A DNA stretch of 64,000 nt from Bedellia somnulentella (lineage: Eukaryota > Arthropoda > Insecta > Lepidoptera > Bedelliidae), in assembly GCA_963576735.1 (NCBI GenBank), contig OY755178.1, positions 14,198,001-14,262,000 of the forward strand, written 5' to 3'. Numbering within the stretch: position 1 is the first letter of the stretch; each line of letters opens with the position of its first letter. Shown in pieces: positions 10,135 to 22,102 of this stretch. The notes below the pieces were generated by a model. That model made no database searches. It was not told the DNA's origin and saw only the letters and a program-made list of their open reading frames with translations. The translations under genes were made by a program, and so were the position numbers.

Positions 10135-11985
10135 GCTTCTAATCGCTTTTTCTATCTTGCTAGTATAAGCGATGTTGAGACAAATATCGCGTTGCTTATC
10201 GCTACATGCCTTTATTTTAAGAAGCCGGCCCGCTTTTTATCAAGTTACACTGACTAATCCGTAATGTACGTTTAATTCTTAAGCCTCTTGTAAGAATTTA
10301 CTTAAAGCTGATGTAGAGAATTCATATGGCAAAGCTTACAATGTTGGGTTAACAACTTGTATGTCACGCTAGGAAGGAATAACATGAGCACTTAAAAAGT
10401 TAAATTGAGCTTTGAAATGAATGAAATACGAAACTTTTCATAATAAGATGCATATTATTATTGTTTATCTTAGCAAAAAAGGTACAACGTGCAATATTAA
10501 AATATTACGCATGTATGATTTCATTTATTTTAAAATACATTTACAACACAAGCTTAACGTAACGATATCAAAATAATACACTTTTGTGATACGATAAATA
10601 CCCATTAATGTTCTTAACATTTTTTCTCTTGAATTTTTAATTCGAAGTAACAAGCCCATGATGCATGTCGTCAACACTGTAATAAGATGAGTGAAATCAA
10701 CAGATAAGGGTATGGTTTGAGTGCTAAAGGTAAGCGGAGTGCGATGAAGTACAAGCCACCGTGATATAAAACTTGTGCGAGTAGCACGGTTTAACTATGA
10801 TTTTATCTTAGTAATAAAGTCAAATATCGTTTTTATCCTGTGCATTTATTTGTTAAATAGAAAAACGTTATTATTATTTATCTTTTATCAATATTTTAGT
10901 TCTATACCACGCGTCCTCACTACACGTATTTATTGTTCTTTTCTTGTGAGTTACTTAATCCATGAGCTATTTGTATATTTATTTACATATTTTGATAGTT
11001 TTTATTTTGTCCAACCTGAATTAAATTCATAAATTCAATGTTTGAGAAGTCGTTGCATAACCACTTTTTCATCTTTTTTTTTCGGTACTGGAATTAATGT
11101 TAAATATCACAAATACTTTTGTTGGTAGACCTCTCGGCTTCTCGCTTTACTACCCGCTGTTCGTTGTTCTTGTGACCAAACCTAGATCGGGGTGGTCTAA
11201 TCATATTGTTTTAAATTGATCAACATAATAAAACTCATCCTACAACATAATTCAAGCCTCGAATCATGCACATTGCTATTTTATAAACGATTAAAACATA
11301 TTATACGAATATTGGTTGTTATTTTTTAATTTATTTCTTATTAAAAGCTATACTTAAAAGCTTTTAGTGGAACAAAAAGTATCTGAAACATTAATGGTAA
11401 GATAATAAGGATCATAGTTTGCAAGTATACAATTACTTTACAATTATGTACTTAATGGTTAAAGAGAGGAATTTTCAATTTTATAAGGTACCCTTTGTTC
11501 ACTTTTTATTAATTATTCATGGTTGCAACTTACTTGCACAGAAGAATCTCATTATTGTCTCGTCTCAAAAGACAGTATTTTTTAAATATGTAATGAACAT
11601 CTTGGTTAAATTTTTATATACACACAAAGCAACCAATAAATGTATGTTTTAATTTTTCAATAACTATTTTTTATCACATTTCTATTAGCTTTGCTTGTAT
11701 ATTATATAGGTATGTTTATAACTGAATCATTTGGGTTCGATTTTGACCCGATTTGAACGGACTGATTTAATTGAAACTTTGTAGACTTACCATGAATCAG
11801 TGACAATATAATAATTCCATAGGTTTATCTCATTATGCTGATTAGGGTCGCCAGGATTAAATAATTTCACTGGATTCAGGGCTAAAAAGTGAAAAATAAA
11901 TATAGTATAAAATACAAAAAAAAAACTATTTTAAACACATTTATTTATACTATATTTTTGTAAAGTGCTTGCATCTAATTTATGA
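10135..11985. other. unassigned AT-rich DNA
   Basis: No repeat recognised. Frames at 10775-11032 and 11419-11652 begin at non-ATG codons, are dominated by Phe, Leu, Ile and Tyr as AT-rich DNA dictates, and show no family motif. Confidence 0.5.
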
Positions 11986-12054
11986 TCTGAAAGTATTAGT
12001 ACTTCTGCAATCCCTTCGGAGATATAAAGCGTGAACGTTTGAGTTTGATTTGAG
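11986..12054 (+). mobile_element. SINE-C 3' end
   Basis: AGTATTAGTACTTCTGC, AATCCCTTCGGAGATA, AGCGTGAACG and a GTTTGAGTTTGA tail. Only the 3' end is present. Confidence 0.75.
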
Positions 12055-12904
12055 ATTTAATACATTACTTTATTCTCAGATTGTTGCGTATCATCCGATG
12101 AGCGCATTTATCTTTAAAAAATAAGGCCTTATTTTTTGCCATTATTTATGGTATAGGTCAATTGATCTTGGTTCATACCTTAATTGATACAGGCCTCACC
12201 TATCATTGTCAATTGTCAAATTGTTTCTTCCCACAATTCCCTTCATGGTATTGACTACCGAAATAGTTTATTTTTTTTAAAAGTCACCTATTATCGTGTT
12301 TTAAAAAGCATTAATACAATACTGCTATCTATGCGGACCTAATGAGTGAATCATTTAGCTTATGATTTAATTACTCATTTAACTTGACTTAAAATCTACA
12401 GCTCACGATGTTTATTATAAATTATACGCCATTATAAGGCTTGTTGTGTTGGCTTGATGCGTTTCTTACAACTATTTCAAGCTTACAAGTCCCGCCCTAC
12501 CTGTGTTTTTTACATCTTCATGCCATTTATGTGGTCTGAAAAAAATATTATAAATTAACATCTCAAGCGAAATGCTTATTTTGAATAGCAAAATTGTCGA
12601 AGTAACATGTTAAGTGTATATTATTTGGTCCACTATTATTTTTCTTCACTGCGAGACATCATAAATTGTTATTTTCGTCACCTTTTAAACAGGTACGTGT
12701 GGTTACTTAGTATCTAGAGAGATCAATATAGTATTTTCACTTTCTATTCATTTCAACTAGAAGATTTCAGAAGTTGAATGACAATTCGTTAACAATTTTA
12801 TTATTTTTAGAACTAATGCTGGTAAATTAACTATATATGGCTACTTTGAAATCCAGAGCAAACTCTGTCACGAAAATAAAACACGTAAAATTAATTTGTA
12901 TAAA
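12055..12904. other. unassigned AT-rich DNA
   Basis: No gene or repeat recognised. Confidence 0.5.
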
Positions 12905-13182
12905 CATAGAGAGGATGGATGACAGTGAATTAGTAAAAAAGATTTATTGAGCCAATGTGGATGACTATGTTAAACCGACCTCGGAGGACACATTTGGACC
13001 AAATAGCGAATGTGCTCAAAAAGGCAGGCGTCGGAAGAAGAATAAAAGAGCATGTATGAGAAGATTGATGCATGTAAACGTAACTAGAGAGGTTCGTCAG
13101 GATCGTGCAAAGTGGCAAACAATAATGTCTGCCTACCCCAACGGGAACTAATGGCGTGATTATATATATGCATGTATATAAC
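12905..13182 (+). mobile_element. LINE-B 3' end, 275 bp
   Basis: Begins at the GHIERMDDSELV-type segment and runs to YPNGN and (TATG)n. One TGA interrupts the frame just after the start (ATTTATTGAGCC), and a deletion after GVR removes two codons. A 7-bp AACATAG lies at both ends and may be a target-site duplication. Confidence 0.85.
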
Positions 13183-13374
13183 ATAGGTTGCATAACTATG
13201 CAATGTTAAAACAACTCAAAAGAGATTAACAGACGTATAATAGTTAGTAAACATAACGGATTCAGATTGTACTATATTTTAAATGGTTAATTACTCAAGA
13301 TCATTGAACTGTAAAATGTTCTGGTATGTTTTAATCACTGTTGCAACATATACTCGTTAGGCATTTCTTAAAAA

Positions 13375-13630
13375 TACATACCTACATACATACATATACT
13401 CACGGCTGTAAATCCCTGGAAGGGGTAGCCAGAGCTAAAGAATTAGAAATTCCTCAGCCACTTTTGGAAAGTTGAGTGGAGAGAAGATGGTAAAATAAAG
13501 GTTGTTGGTGATGGGTCTCCAACCGCATCGCCCAAAAATCCCTTAAAAGCCCCAATACCGTTAGTCGCCTCTTACGTACACCCATCGGTAGAAACGGGGT
13601 AGTGCTATTCTAAGCCGACACTACACGGCG
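13375..13630 (-). mobile_element. SINE-A, full length
   Basis: Complete from the (CATA)n tail to the 5' end CCGACACTACACGGC. TTCTTAAA occurs just outside both ends, a probable target-site duplication. It lies head to head with the next copy. Confidence 0.88.
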
Positions 13631-13724
13631 TACTTCTTAAATATTTATCTACAAAATACACTCAAATTATCTTCCCATAACTTTTTATATAATTTTGGAG
13701 TACATATGGTCTTCACAGTGCTAG

Positions 13725-13982
13725 TAGTATGCCGTGTAGTGCCGGCTTAGAATGTCACCACCCCTTTCTATTCACGTGTGTCGTACTAGGCAACTAAGGG
13801 TATGGGGTTTGTTTAAGTAGTTTTTGGGCGATGCGGTTGGAGACTCATCACCAACGATACTTTATTTCTACCATCTTGTCCCTAATCAACTTCCGAATGT
13901 GGCTGAGGAGTTTCTAGCTCTGAAGCTCTGACTACCCTTTTTTTTTAGTTGATGGCCGTGAGTATATGTATGTATGTATGTT
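13725..13982 (+). mobile_element. SINE-A, full length
   Basis: The 5' end GCCGTGTAGTGCCGGC is at 13731. ACAGTGCTAG at 13715-13724 and 13983-13992 is a clear 10-bp target-site duplication. The stem-loop carries a run of T, giving CCCTTTTTTTTTAG. Confidence 0.9.
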
Positions 13983-13992
13983 ACAGTGCTAG

Positions 13993-14899
13993 CCGGTGGA
14001 CCTTATGGGAAGCCATACCTACACCCTACAAAATTAAGCCGAACGCAACGAAGACAGCTATGCAAACATTATTTTAATTGAAATATCATATTATAAAAAT
14101 CGTAGTAGTTGAAACACTAACATTGTTTTCTACAAATGTCCGGAATTACAGTATAGTACTTTCATACCAATTTGATGTTTATCAAATCAAAAAAAATGTA
14201 ATTTAAAACATTTATCTTTCAAGCAAATCTCTGCAATCCATCAAGGTTTGCTAAAAAGTTCTACGTCAAATTATTTTGCAATTTCTAAATCCGTTTACAA
14301 CTAATTTAACGTCAATTAGAGCAAAAATGAAGAGTAAATATAATATACCTACTTACGCTGAAAACCATGAGAGCATGCGCACTGTAGATTACTCGCCAGT
14401 GAAAGCGAAACTGTAATTGCCATTTAATTCGCAATAAGAACAAAACTTCTTTTGTAAAAGAAACGCTTAGTTAGATAGGTTGTAGGAGATTTTGACTAGA
14501 CACTCAACAACCACGACATTCAACTTATATTCAATAAAATGTTAAAAAAATCTGATACTCGTAACTCAGTGCGTCATCTTTTAATGAGAAGTTCAATGCA
14601 TGGTGTACTGTAAAATATATTAAATATGATTTCAGAAAAGTGGCAGAAATACTTATTTGGTCAATACTTTAATTGTTTCAAAAAAACAGTGATCTCTTAT
14701 TTGGAACTATGATGTACAAAACTGACTGGTTTTATAAGAGACTGAAGACGTATAAAACATTAGGATATGAATTCAGATCTCCTTTACGGTTATTCGTTTT
14801 CAACAATTTTTTTTATAAGTACTTTATTTCTTCTAATCTCATAAAATCCTTAAATATTTGCTTATATAAAATAATAACGTGTATCAGTGAATTTTTCAA
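13993..14899. other. unassigned AT-rich DNA
   Basis: Includes most of a 119-codon frame (14673-15032) that starts at TTG rather than ATG and has no recognised domain. Confidence 0.45.
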
Positions 14900-15175
14900 C
14901 ATCGAAAATAGCTTTCCGGCTACATTATGCAAAGCCATAGAGCCCACAGCACCATTGTTTCATTGTTCCGTTGATTTATGCTCGTGCGACACAGCCTGGG
15001 ACGTTTCAAAGTTTATAGTGACAACTCTATGAGGTGAAGTGGCCGCTGGGTGGCTTTTTTAACACCACGCGGAAGTCCCTTAGAACAATCGGAATGCTCG
15101 ACCAAGAATAAATCATATTTTGCTTCACTTCACTCGGGTTTTATGCGTTTGGAACGAGATTTATAGAATAGCTTT
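14900..15175. promoter_or_regulatory. candidate regulatory patch with paired Sox-like sites
   Basis: Balanced-composition, single-copy stretch. CCATTGTTT (14952) and CATTGTTC (14961) are adjacent Sox-like sites, and GC-richer sequence continues to about 15100. The last 43 codons of the open frame here (SFPATLCKAIEP onward) look less AT-biased than the rest, so a coding alternative is not excluded. Confidence 0.22.
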
Positions 15176-15184
15176 ATGTTCTGT

Positions 15185-15235
15185 TTTATTTATTTGCTGT
15201 TAATATGTATAACATATTAACAGCAAATAAATAAA
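15185..15235. repeat. perfect 24-bp hairpin, 3-nt loop
   Basis: Arms 15185-15208 and 15212-15235 are exact complements, loop ATA, core TTTGCTGTTAATATG. It sits 10 bp upstream of the SINE-C head. Confidence 0.9.
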
Positions 15236-15245
15236 TATATATATG

Positions 15246-15625
15246 AGCGACATGATAGTCCAGTGGGTAGAACACCCGCCCGAAAAACAGAAGGGCGTGA
15301 GTTCCAATCCTGGGACGGGCCTACACCAATTTGTCTTTTCTAAAGTCATATGTGTGGTTAATTTATCATGGTTGCTAACGGTGAGGGAAAACATCGTGAG
15401 GAAACCCACATGGCTGAGTTGTACTTAGTCATGTGACAGTGTATTCGTACAAAACGGCGATAGGCCTGCCCCCTATCACGTGAGTACACTGTCTAAGCAA
15501 AACGTGGGTACCTTCTCTGGAAACTAGATGGCGCTTGCCATGTGAGTTCAGGAGTATTGGTACCTCTGCCAACCCCTTCGGGGATAAACGGCGTGAACGT
15601 TTATGTTATGTTATATGTTTATGTT
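15246..15625 (+). mobile_element. SINE-C, full length, tRNA-derived
   Basis: The head carries an A box TAGTCCAGTGG (15256-15266) and a B box GTTCCAATCC (15301-15310) at tRNA spacing. The body then runs through TTTATCATGGTTG, AACGGTGAGG and CACATGGCTGAGTTG, and the 3' module is CAACCCCTTCGGGGATA-AACGGCGTGAACG plus TTATG repeats. Expected to be transcribed by pol III and moved by a LINE sharing its 3' end. Confidence 0.88.
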
Positions 15626-16354
15626 AATATGTAAAAGGTTTTATTGATATTGTTTTTACTCTTAATTTGTGTAAGATGATTTTATGAACGATTTTGTTTT
15701 TGGTTCTAAACTTATATTATGCTAAAGTATACCTCTAATCATTATAGTATTTTGTATCAGAAGTCTTTCAAGTTATTTTAAAAAAACACGGTTAAAAATA
15801 AATAAGTACGAGTAAAAATGGTTATTCAAAAAACTCATTATAATGACAAATCTAGTTGAACAACCAAATAAATAAATTTTCTGAGCAAATTAAAATAATT
15901 AATCACAAAACCGCAAGACTAATCCGAAAGCATCGTAAAACGTACGTGCATTAAAACTAACCCATACTTAACTGAGATCATATCTTTTGTTATTACTAGG
16001 CCGATACCATCTCCATATTATAATTTTACTAGACCTTTGCTCACAATTGAATATGATATTTATTTTCAATCGCATATGGTTGAAAATTGTGTAAAAGATA
16101 TTCTGCTACTGTTTGCGCGTAAGCTATGCTGCGATCGACTCGTCATCAAATTACAAAAATGATGTAAACTAATCACAAGCATTTCAAATAAGTAGATTTG
16201 TATTGCTATTTTTATTCATTATGCTTTAAATTTATTTATTTTTATCATATTTGCATGTGTATTTATTTGAATGAATTATAAAAAAGTCGATGTCAGTGTC
16301 ATATATTTAATATATAACATTCAAATAAGACACTAATTATAAGATAATTCAAGC
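15626..16354. other. unassigned AT-rich DNA
   Basis: Nothing recognised. Confidence 0.45.
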
Positions 16355-16510
16355 ATTCAGCCCGGCAAGTACGAGCCGTGTTTAATCTAATTATCGCGTG
16401 GGATAAAGCAGCCATCTCTTACGCACTTACTTAGTATCGTATAGTGCCATTTCATTCTAACCGTTATCGTGTCGATAAAATAGCGCTCGTGCTTACTTAC
16501 CCTGGTCGTT
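16355..16510. promoter_or_regulatory. candidate regulatory patch
   Basis: Short balanced-composition segment with TAATCTAATTATC (paired homeodomain-like cores), CGTGGGATAA (Su(H)-like) and TATCGT/CGATAA words. It directly abuts the Helitron insertion. Function is inference. Confidence 0.2.
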
Positions 16511-16512
16511 AA

Positions 16513-16631
16513 TCTATACTTATAATAAATCTGTAGAGAGGTCAATTCTGTACATGGAATATATTTTCAAAATAACTATCAGGGGGTGATAAGGGATCGA
16601 TACTGATGCCAAAAATGCAATCAGTAAAATT

Positions 16632-16665
<34 letters not shown>

Positions 16666-17428
16666 GGTTTGTGTGTTCCTTATGGAAACAAAAACTACTC
16701 GACGGATTTTAACGAAACTTGGCACAATTATTCTTCATGCTCCCGGGCAGGATATAGTATACTTTTCAGTAAAGTAGTGAAGGGGAATTTTGGGAAATTT
16801 TGGGAAAACGGGAGAAGTTACTAAATTTTTTAAGCTTCCGTCGCGTGTGCAGACTTAGTGGTCAAAGTTACATAGAAATCACGTATGACGGAAATATTCT
16901 ACATAAAATTATCTAAAAAATATTCCGCAACAGCATATGTCTATCTTTTATGGTTGACTCACAACAACACGTGTAACTCCTGATAGCTTAGCAGTTCGGC
17001 GCATTCTGATTATATTTGTTTTCTCTTACGTTTATAATACTCTCAATCACCCTTATTTAAAAAGTTAACACTATTACATACTCAATAAAAAAAGAATCAT
17101 AGAAATCGGTATAGAAACACCAAAATTAATAGTCAGAACATAATAATCGCACGCAATCAAAACCAAATCCTTACTAATTTACATATTACGTACTAGATGG
17201 CGCCAGTAGTTGCATCAATTAAAACCTAAAAATAAGCTTAATTTCGGAGATATTGATCAAAACCGTTCATAAAAGCGCTTTCAAAATCACAAAGTAACAC
17301 TTTATTCAGACATGAGTGCTGTAAGTTGTAATAAAGGCGCCATTTTCATAACGCTTGAGCAGTGATTGAAGAAACCTCCGATATTTTTAAAACTACGCTA
17401 CCCGTGCGAAGCGGGGCCGATCCACTAG
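16513..17428 (+). mobile_element. Helitron-1, non-autonomous, complete ends
   Basis: Starts TCTATACTTATAATAAATC, contains a (CTGT)n microsatellite at about 16636-16664, and ends with the hairpin CCCGTGCGAAGCGGGG followed by CCGATCCACTAG. The flanking bases are A (16512) and T (17429), the rolling-circle A/T insertion site without target duplication. It has no Rep/helicase coding capacity; the 72-codon frame inside is the microsatellite translated as SVCL repeats. Confidence 0.9.
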
Positions 17429-17513
17429 TTTAGTAAATAGTTTTAAAGGTGATATTCATTAATAATTATTATAAAGTCAATTACAAGTTTAAACAAAATG
17501 TTATCATTTCAAG

Positions 17514-17781
17514 ACCCGAATGAATGGATGGATGTTAGTGTGGATGGTAATGTTAGTAGAGGACGACCACGGAGAACACACTTGGACCAAATTGAGAGTG
17601 TGCTCAAAAAGGCTGGCGTCCGAAGTATGAAGAATAAAAGAGCATGTATGAAAAGATTGATGGATGTAAACGAAGCTAGAGAGGTTTGTCAGGATCGTGC
17701 GAAGTGGCGATCAATAGTCTCTGCCTACCCCAATGGGAACTAATGGCGTGAGTATATGTATATGTATGTACCCGAATGAAT
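17514..17781 (+). mobile_element. LINE-B insertion with 12-bp target-site duplication
   Basis: Insert 17526-17769 runs from a GNVSRGRPRRTHLDQI segment to YPNGN, TAA and the (TATG)n tail, with the frame fully open. ACCCGAATGAAT occurs at 17514-17525 and 17770-17781. With no disabling mutation and an exact duplication this is one of the youngest insertions here. Confidence 0.92.
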
Positions 17782-18305
17782 ACTGAAAAGTTATATTATA
17801 GTAGGCTATGAAAGTGTAACAACTACGGTAATCCTCTGTATACTATCTCTCCAGAGTAGAATATGACACAAAGAAATGATCATTCAGACGATTTTGCAGT
17901 GTTTATAAGTATAAACTCATCTATTGCAAAATTGTATCTATTACAAATAAAAAATTACAAATTGACTTATAATTTTGAATTGCTTAAAATTTTCTTAAAA
18001 ATATACTATCAAGTTTTGGTTACGTAAAATTTTTGTTCAAATTAATATGCAATTTTCAAAAACTTTTTGATAGCACTACTATTTGCGTCAACATGCCTTC
18101 AGCCAACACTGCTGTAAACTTTAATGAATATCCTTAAAAACCAGCTCATCTCAGGTAGTTTAGTGTTTCCGGAGCTACAATATATAAGAACAGTAATAAT
18201 TAAATACAATAAAAGAAGACCTGTTTGAAAATATCTTCTTATTGGACTCTACCTTTTTCAGGCTAAAAACGTTGATTATTTGACTTTGGTTTCTTAGGGG
18301 ATAAT
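17782..18305. other. unassigned AT-rich DNA
   Basis: Nothing recognised. Confidence 0.45.
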
Positions 18306-18503
18306 AAATACATTGGCTATACATACTCGAAAAGGCAGGCGTCCGAAGTATGAAAAATAAAAGAGCATGTATGAAATGATTGATGGATGTAAACGGAGCT
18401 AGAAAGGTTTGTCAGGATCGTACGAAGTGGCGATCAATAGTCTCTGCCTACCCCAATGGGAACTAATGGCGTGAATATATGTATGTATGTATGTAAATAC
18501 ATT
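18306..18503 (+). mobile_element. LINE-B 3' end
   Basis: From KAGVRSMKNKRACMK to YPNGN and tail, with one TGA in place of a sense codon after MK. AAATACATT at 18306-18314 and 18495-18503 may be the target-site duplication, with a few extra bases at the 5' junction. Confidence 0.85.
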
Positions 18504-19851
18504 ATAATCGTTCCTGGATAAGTTCTAAAACGTTTTATTTATTTTACAATGCACCATTACATTTTATTTTATAATAATAAATACAATTATTTGATTAATA
18601 ATGTTATTACGCATGTCCTTATACTGAAAATTATCTCAACCAACCACTGAGGATTTAAACAATATAAACTTAAAGTAGTTTAACCAAATCATAGGTATCC
18701 AATATGGCAATTAAAATGGGCACATTAACTTTCATAGTTACGTAAGAGAATGTAATGTAAACAAATTAAGCATCAAGCTAAACGTCGGGTAATGATCGAC
18801 AGTTCATTTCCGAGTAGAGCCTTTGCGACTACTTTACCGGTAATAGCCGTGTTACCATCATAATGACTGACTATTAAAACTAATATTAATATTTTCTATT
18901 AGTCTAGTAATAATATTTATTATATAGTATTACTGTGCTTAGGTGCTCAAATCAGTTAGGAACGCGATAGTGTTTAAAAAGGAGCTTTAAAGTGCATGGA
19001 TTGTGGATTGTTAATTAAACTAATGCAAACAAAAAAGTTTTTAAAACTAGTGTTTTGCTTCTTGCTTCTTACAAACGCTCAAGGCTCCAGCTTGTAATAT
19101 AGTTTTATAAATGTTATTATAATACAAAAAATAACAATCTAAGTTTTTTTTATAACTATTTTATTCGTATTTCATATTTATTTTTGAAAAATGTTGCAAA
19201 CCGTAAAGGAAATGTGGAAATAATCCTACAAAATATTGTTTATTATATCATATTTCAATGACCTATTAAAAACGGAGACAATGCTACAAACATTAATGTT
19301 GTTACCAGAACGTGATTTTGTTACTCTACACAAAGCTTAATTTTAAAACCATTTAATTCATCATGGTCTTTTTTTCATTTGTTTGGTCATTTTAAACTTG
19401 AAGTGCATTTATAAATATATCTAATGCATTTACCGTATTTATAACTGTAACGAAGTGAGAAATGTAATACGTATTCAAAAAGGAAATGTCACACTCGACA
19501 AATTGACTAGACAGTCTGTTCAACAACCGACGCTGTTCTATTTATTAATACTGTTTTTACTTATTAATGCGAGAATATATTATTATATTCATAAATACTA
19601 TTTAACAAATACTTTTTTGTTAATTGTGTTTGATTTTGCAAATTAAAACTTATTTGCATACAAAATTGTAATTATACAAGAAAACTTAATATAATGAACA
19701 TGTTTTCAAATTTTGCAACGTGAAGGAAACACAAATTTGTGAGAATAAAGTAATTTTCACAATGATGGTTTTGACAAAAGGTCAATGATATAAACGATTA
19801 AAACAAGATTTTGTGTAGTTGCGCCGCTTTCTTTTTAATAATATTAAGTTA
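18504..19851. other. unassigned AT-rich DNA
   Basis: No gene or repeat. A more balanced patch at about 18780-18860 is the only contrast in composition. Confidence 0.5.
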
Positions 19852-20083
19852 TCTAAATATATAAAACTAATGGTGACATATCAACGCACAGCGCAAATCA
19901 CAAAACAGATCGGTCTGAAAATTGTTTGACGTAGACATCCGCTAAGAAAGGATTATTGAAAACCCCTTCTCTAAGGGGGTTAAAGATGAGGTGGAAGTTT
20001 GTATGAAACTCCGTCGATTTTAAAGCTGTAAATATAAACATTTTAATCAAAACAGTGTGAGCAAAGCCATGGCCACCAGCTAG
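19852..20083 (+). mobile_element. short Helitron, non-autonomous, 232 bp
   Basis: Begins TCTAAATATATAAAAC, contains CAACGCACAGC and AAGAAAGGAT blocks typical of a lepidopteran Helitron family, an internal CCCCTTCTCTAAGGGGG stem, and ends GCAAAGCCATGGCCACCAGCTAG. The neighbours are A (19851) and T (20084). The 3' hairpin has decayed. Confidence 0.75.
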
Positions 20084-20689
20084 TAAAAGTATATTTTCGT
20101 AATAGTACTTTAATATTTAGTATTATGGATAGATATGTAGACACAAGCTTTAATAAGTGCTTTTATTCCGGACCGTAACATAAAAGACATCAACGCGTTT
20201 ACTTTTTGTTAGTTCTTAAGTGAATTGGTTATATTTAACTTCAGTTTCATTTAATATTATCATGCATGTCTTAACATGTATTAAATCTATGTTCACTTAT
20301 GACTACTAAGACGTATCATAAAATCAGCAGTAAAATTTAAATCTAAAAATTTTAATATTTACCACTACTTTTGTATTACGATGTACTCATAGATATCAAT
20401 CAATTAAATGGTTCAGAATTACTTACGTTAGTTAAAATGCAGAAATATAGGCTTCGTCAGTATTTAGAAAACCTGAAATGAAAAAGATTTATTATAGAAA
20501 CTTCACTCAAAGTTGTGGCGATATCTGTGCTATTCACATATATCTTTTCTGATTATGCGACATAAAATTTCACAGGCACACTAATTTGTAATGAATATTG
20601 ATTAAATGAACATACTGCGTTTTTTTATATTTCTCACAATCATAAATACGGAGCATCTGGAGTCAAATCTACTATATGTCACTTGCAAA
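20084..20689. other. unassigned AT-rich DNA
   Basis: Nothing recognised. Confidence 0.45.
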
Positions 20690-20900
20690 ACTCATGGTCA
20701 TAAATCCTAAAAAGATTTATCCCCAAAACCAGAAAAACAATTGTCAATTTTCGTAGTTGAGTGGGGAAAAGATTGAATATTAAAGTTGGTGATGAGTGGA
20801 CACATCGCCCAAGTATCACTTACAAAGCCTTGATTTTCTAAATCGTATCTTGTGACCTGGAAAATAAATTGGTAATGTAAGCCGAAACCATATAGCAGAA
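20690..20900 (-). mobile_element. SINE-A, highly degenerate
   Basis: Recognisable only by order: TCATGGTCATAAATCCTA, GTTGAGTGGGGAAAAGAT, GGTGATGAGTGGACACATCGCCCAAG and the distant TAAGCCGA end. An old copy. Confidence 0.6.
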
Positions 20901-20967
20901 AATATATTTAAAAAATACCACAAAAATTCAACTATATGTACAAAACGATATACATTGGGGAAAAATA

Positions 20968-21105
20968 AAAGTCCACAGAAGACCGGGCCGTAGAAAAACC
21001 CACTGGCTTCAGCATCTATCCAAATGGGTCAACTTCAATTCCATCGAATTGTTCCGTGACGCAACATCACTGGCCCAAATAGCCATAATTATAGCCGACC
21101 TCTGA
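20968..21105 (+). pseudogene. non-LTR retrotransposon C-terminus
   Basis: Forty-five codons reading HRRPGRRKTHWLQHLSKW and then an SIELFRDATSLAQIAIIIADL-like end. This is the conserved tail of LINE reverse-transcriptase proteins (pattern RPGRRK..WL..L..W....LFR.A). It is followed by AAAGAAGAAGAC, a short A/G-rich 3' tail. The LINE differs from LINE-B and is 5'-truncated. Confidence 0.7.
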
Positions 21106-21133
21106 TAGGAAATGGCACCCAAAGAAGAAGACA

Positions 21134-22102
21134 TATTGGGAAAACAAAAGATAGACAGGTAAGAAATGAAATTAAATGTTGTAAAATGAAATTGTAGTAC
21201 GATACTGCAAACTAAATGTTACTAAGGAAGAGCGGGGTTTATCTGGCACAGGTATTAAATTACTTACTAGGTAGCCCCAACCTTTTTTATAAATATTGTA
21301 AACCTTAAAACTGCATTTTTTTTTTATTTTGATATTGAAGAAACAAATCCTTTTATAGATACGTTATTAATTTAAATTGGGTTTCTCAGAGAGGGTAAAG
21401 TTAACATCTAATAAATAATACTAATAAAATATAAATGTCACTACATCTTATACATTGTATTCAGATAAGATTAATCATTACGGTTATTTTTATATATTTT
21501 TTTATTTACGAATTAATTTAACCTTAAAGGGTTTCTGAAAGTCCAATTGAGATATCACAACTGTAGACACTAAAACTGTCATTTAAGAACTTGCAAAACG
21601 ACGACGACAAATTAATTTATTATTATGATAAGCAAACTCGTAAAGAGGTTATCGGATTTATGCTTAATTAAATTAGTAGTAAAAGTAACATTTTCAATAA
21701 TAACTATATATCAAAGAGTTTTCACATCGTAATAGAGACGTTTCATAAAGTACTTTATATCAATTTTATATTCGATTAGCATAAAAAAACAGCACATTGA
21801 AGTAAAATTATAATCCTTATCACATTATCATAATCATAATTATTCAGTATAAACATTGTAATAAGTCACATGTTTTGTATTAACGGTAAAAAATTCTTCT
21901 CCTTCTCTGCCTTTGATATTTCAAAATAGGTAGATTTATATTTCACATTATATTTTGCTTACGTTGTTGAAATAATACCGATCGCTTTGATAAATAAAAA
22001 ATAAAGTATATGTTTAAGGATGAAGTGCAGTTTATTTTTAGCTAATTTGAATAAAATCCCAATGTAGTTGCACTAGTAAAGCAGACCTTTATATTTTTTA
22101 TA
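21134..22102. other. unassigned AT-rich DNA
   Basis: Nothing recognised. Confidence 0.5.

Noticed and set aside
14673..15032. 119-codon gene
   Set aside because: Begins at TTG, no family motif, composition of AT-rich non-coding DNA in its first two-thirds. Kept only as a candidate regulatory patch at its end.
16606..16824. Secreted protein with signal-peptide-like SVCLSVCLSV start (also 22825-23028 minus)
   Set aside because: It is the CTGT/CAGA microsatellite inside non-autonomous Helitrons read in frame.
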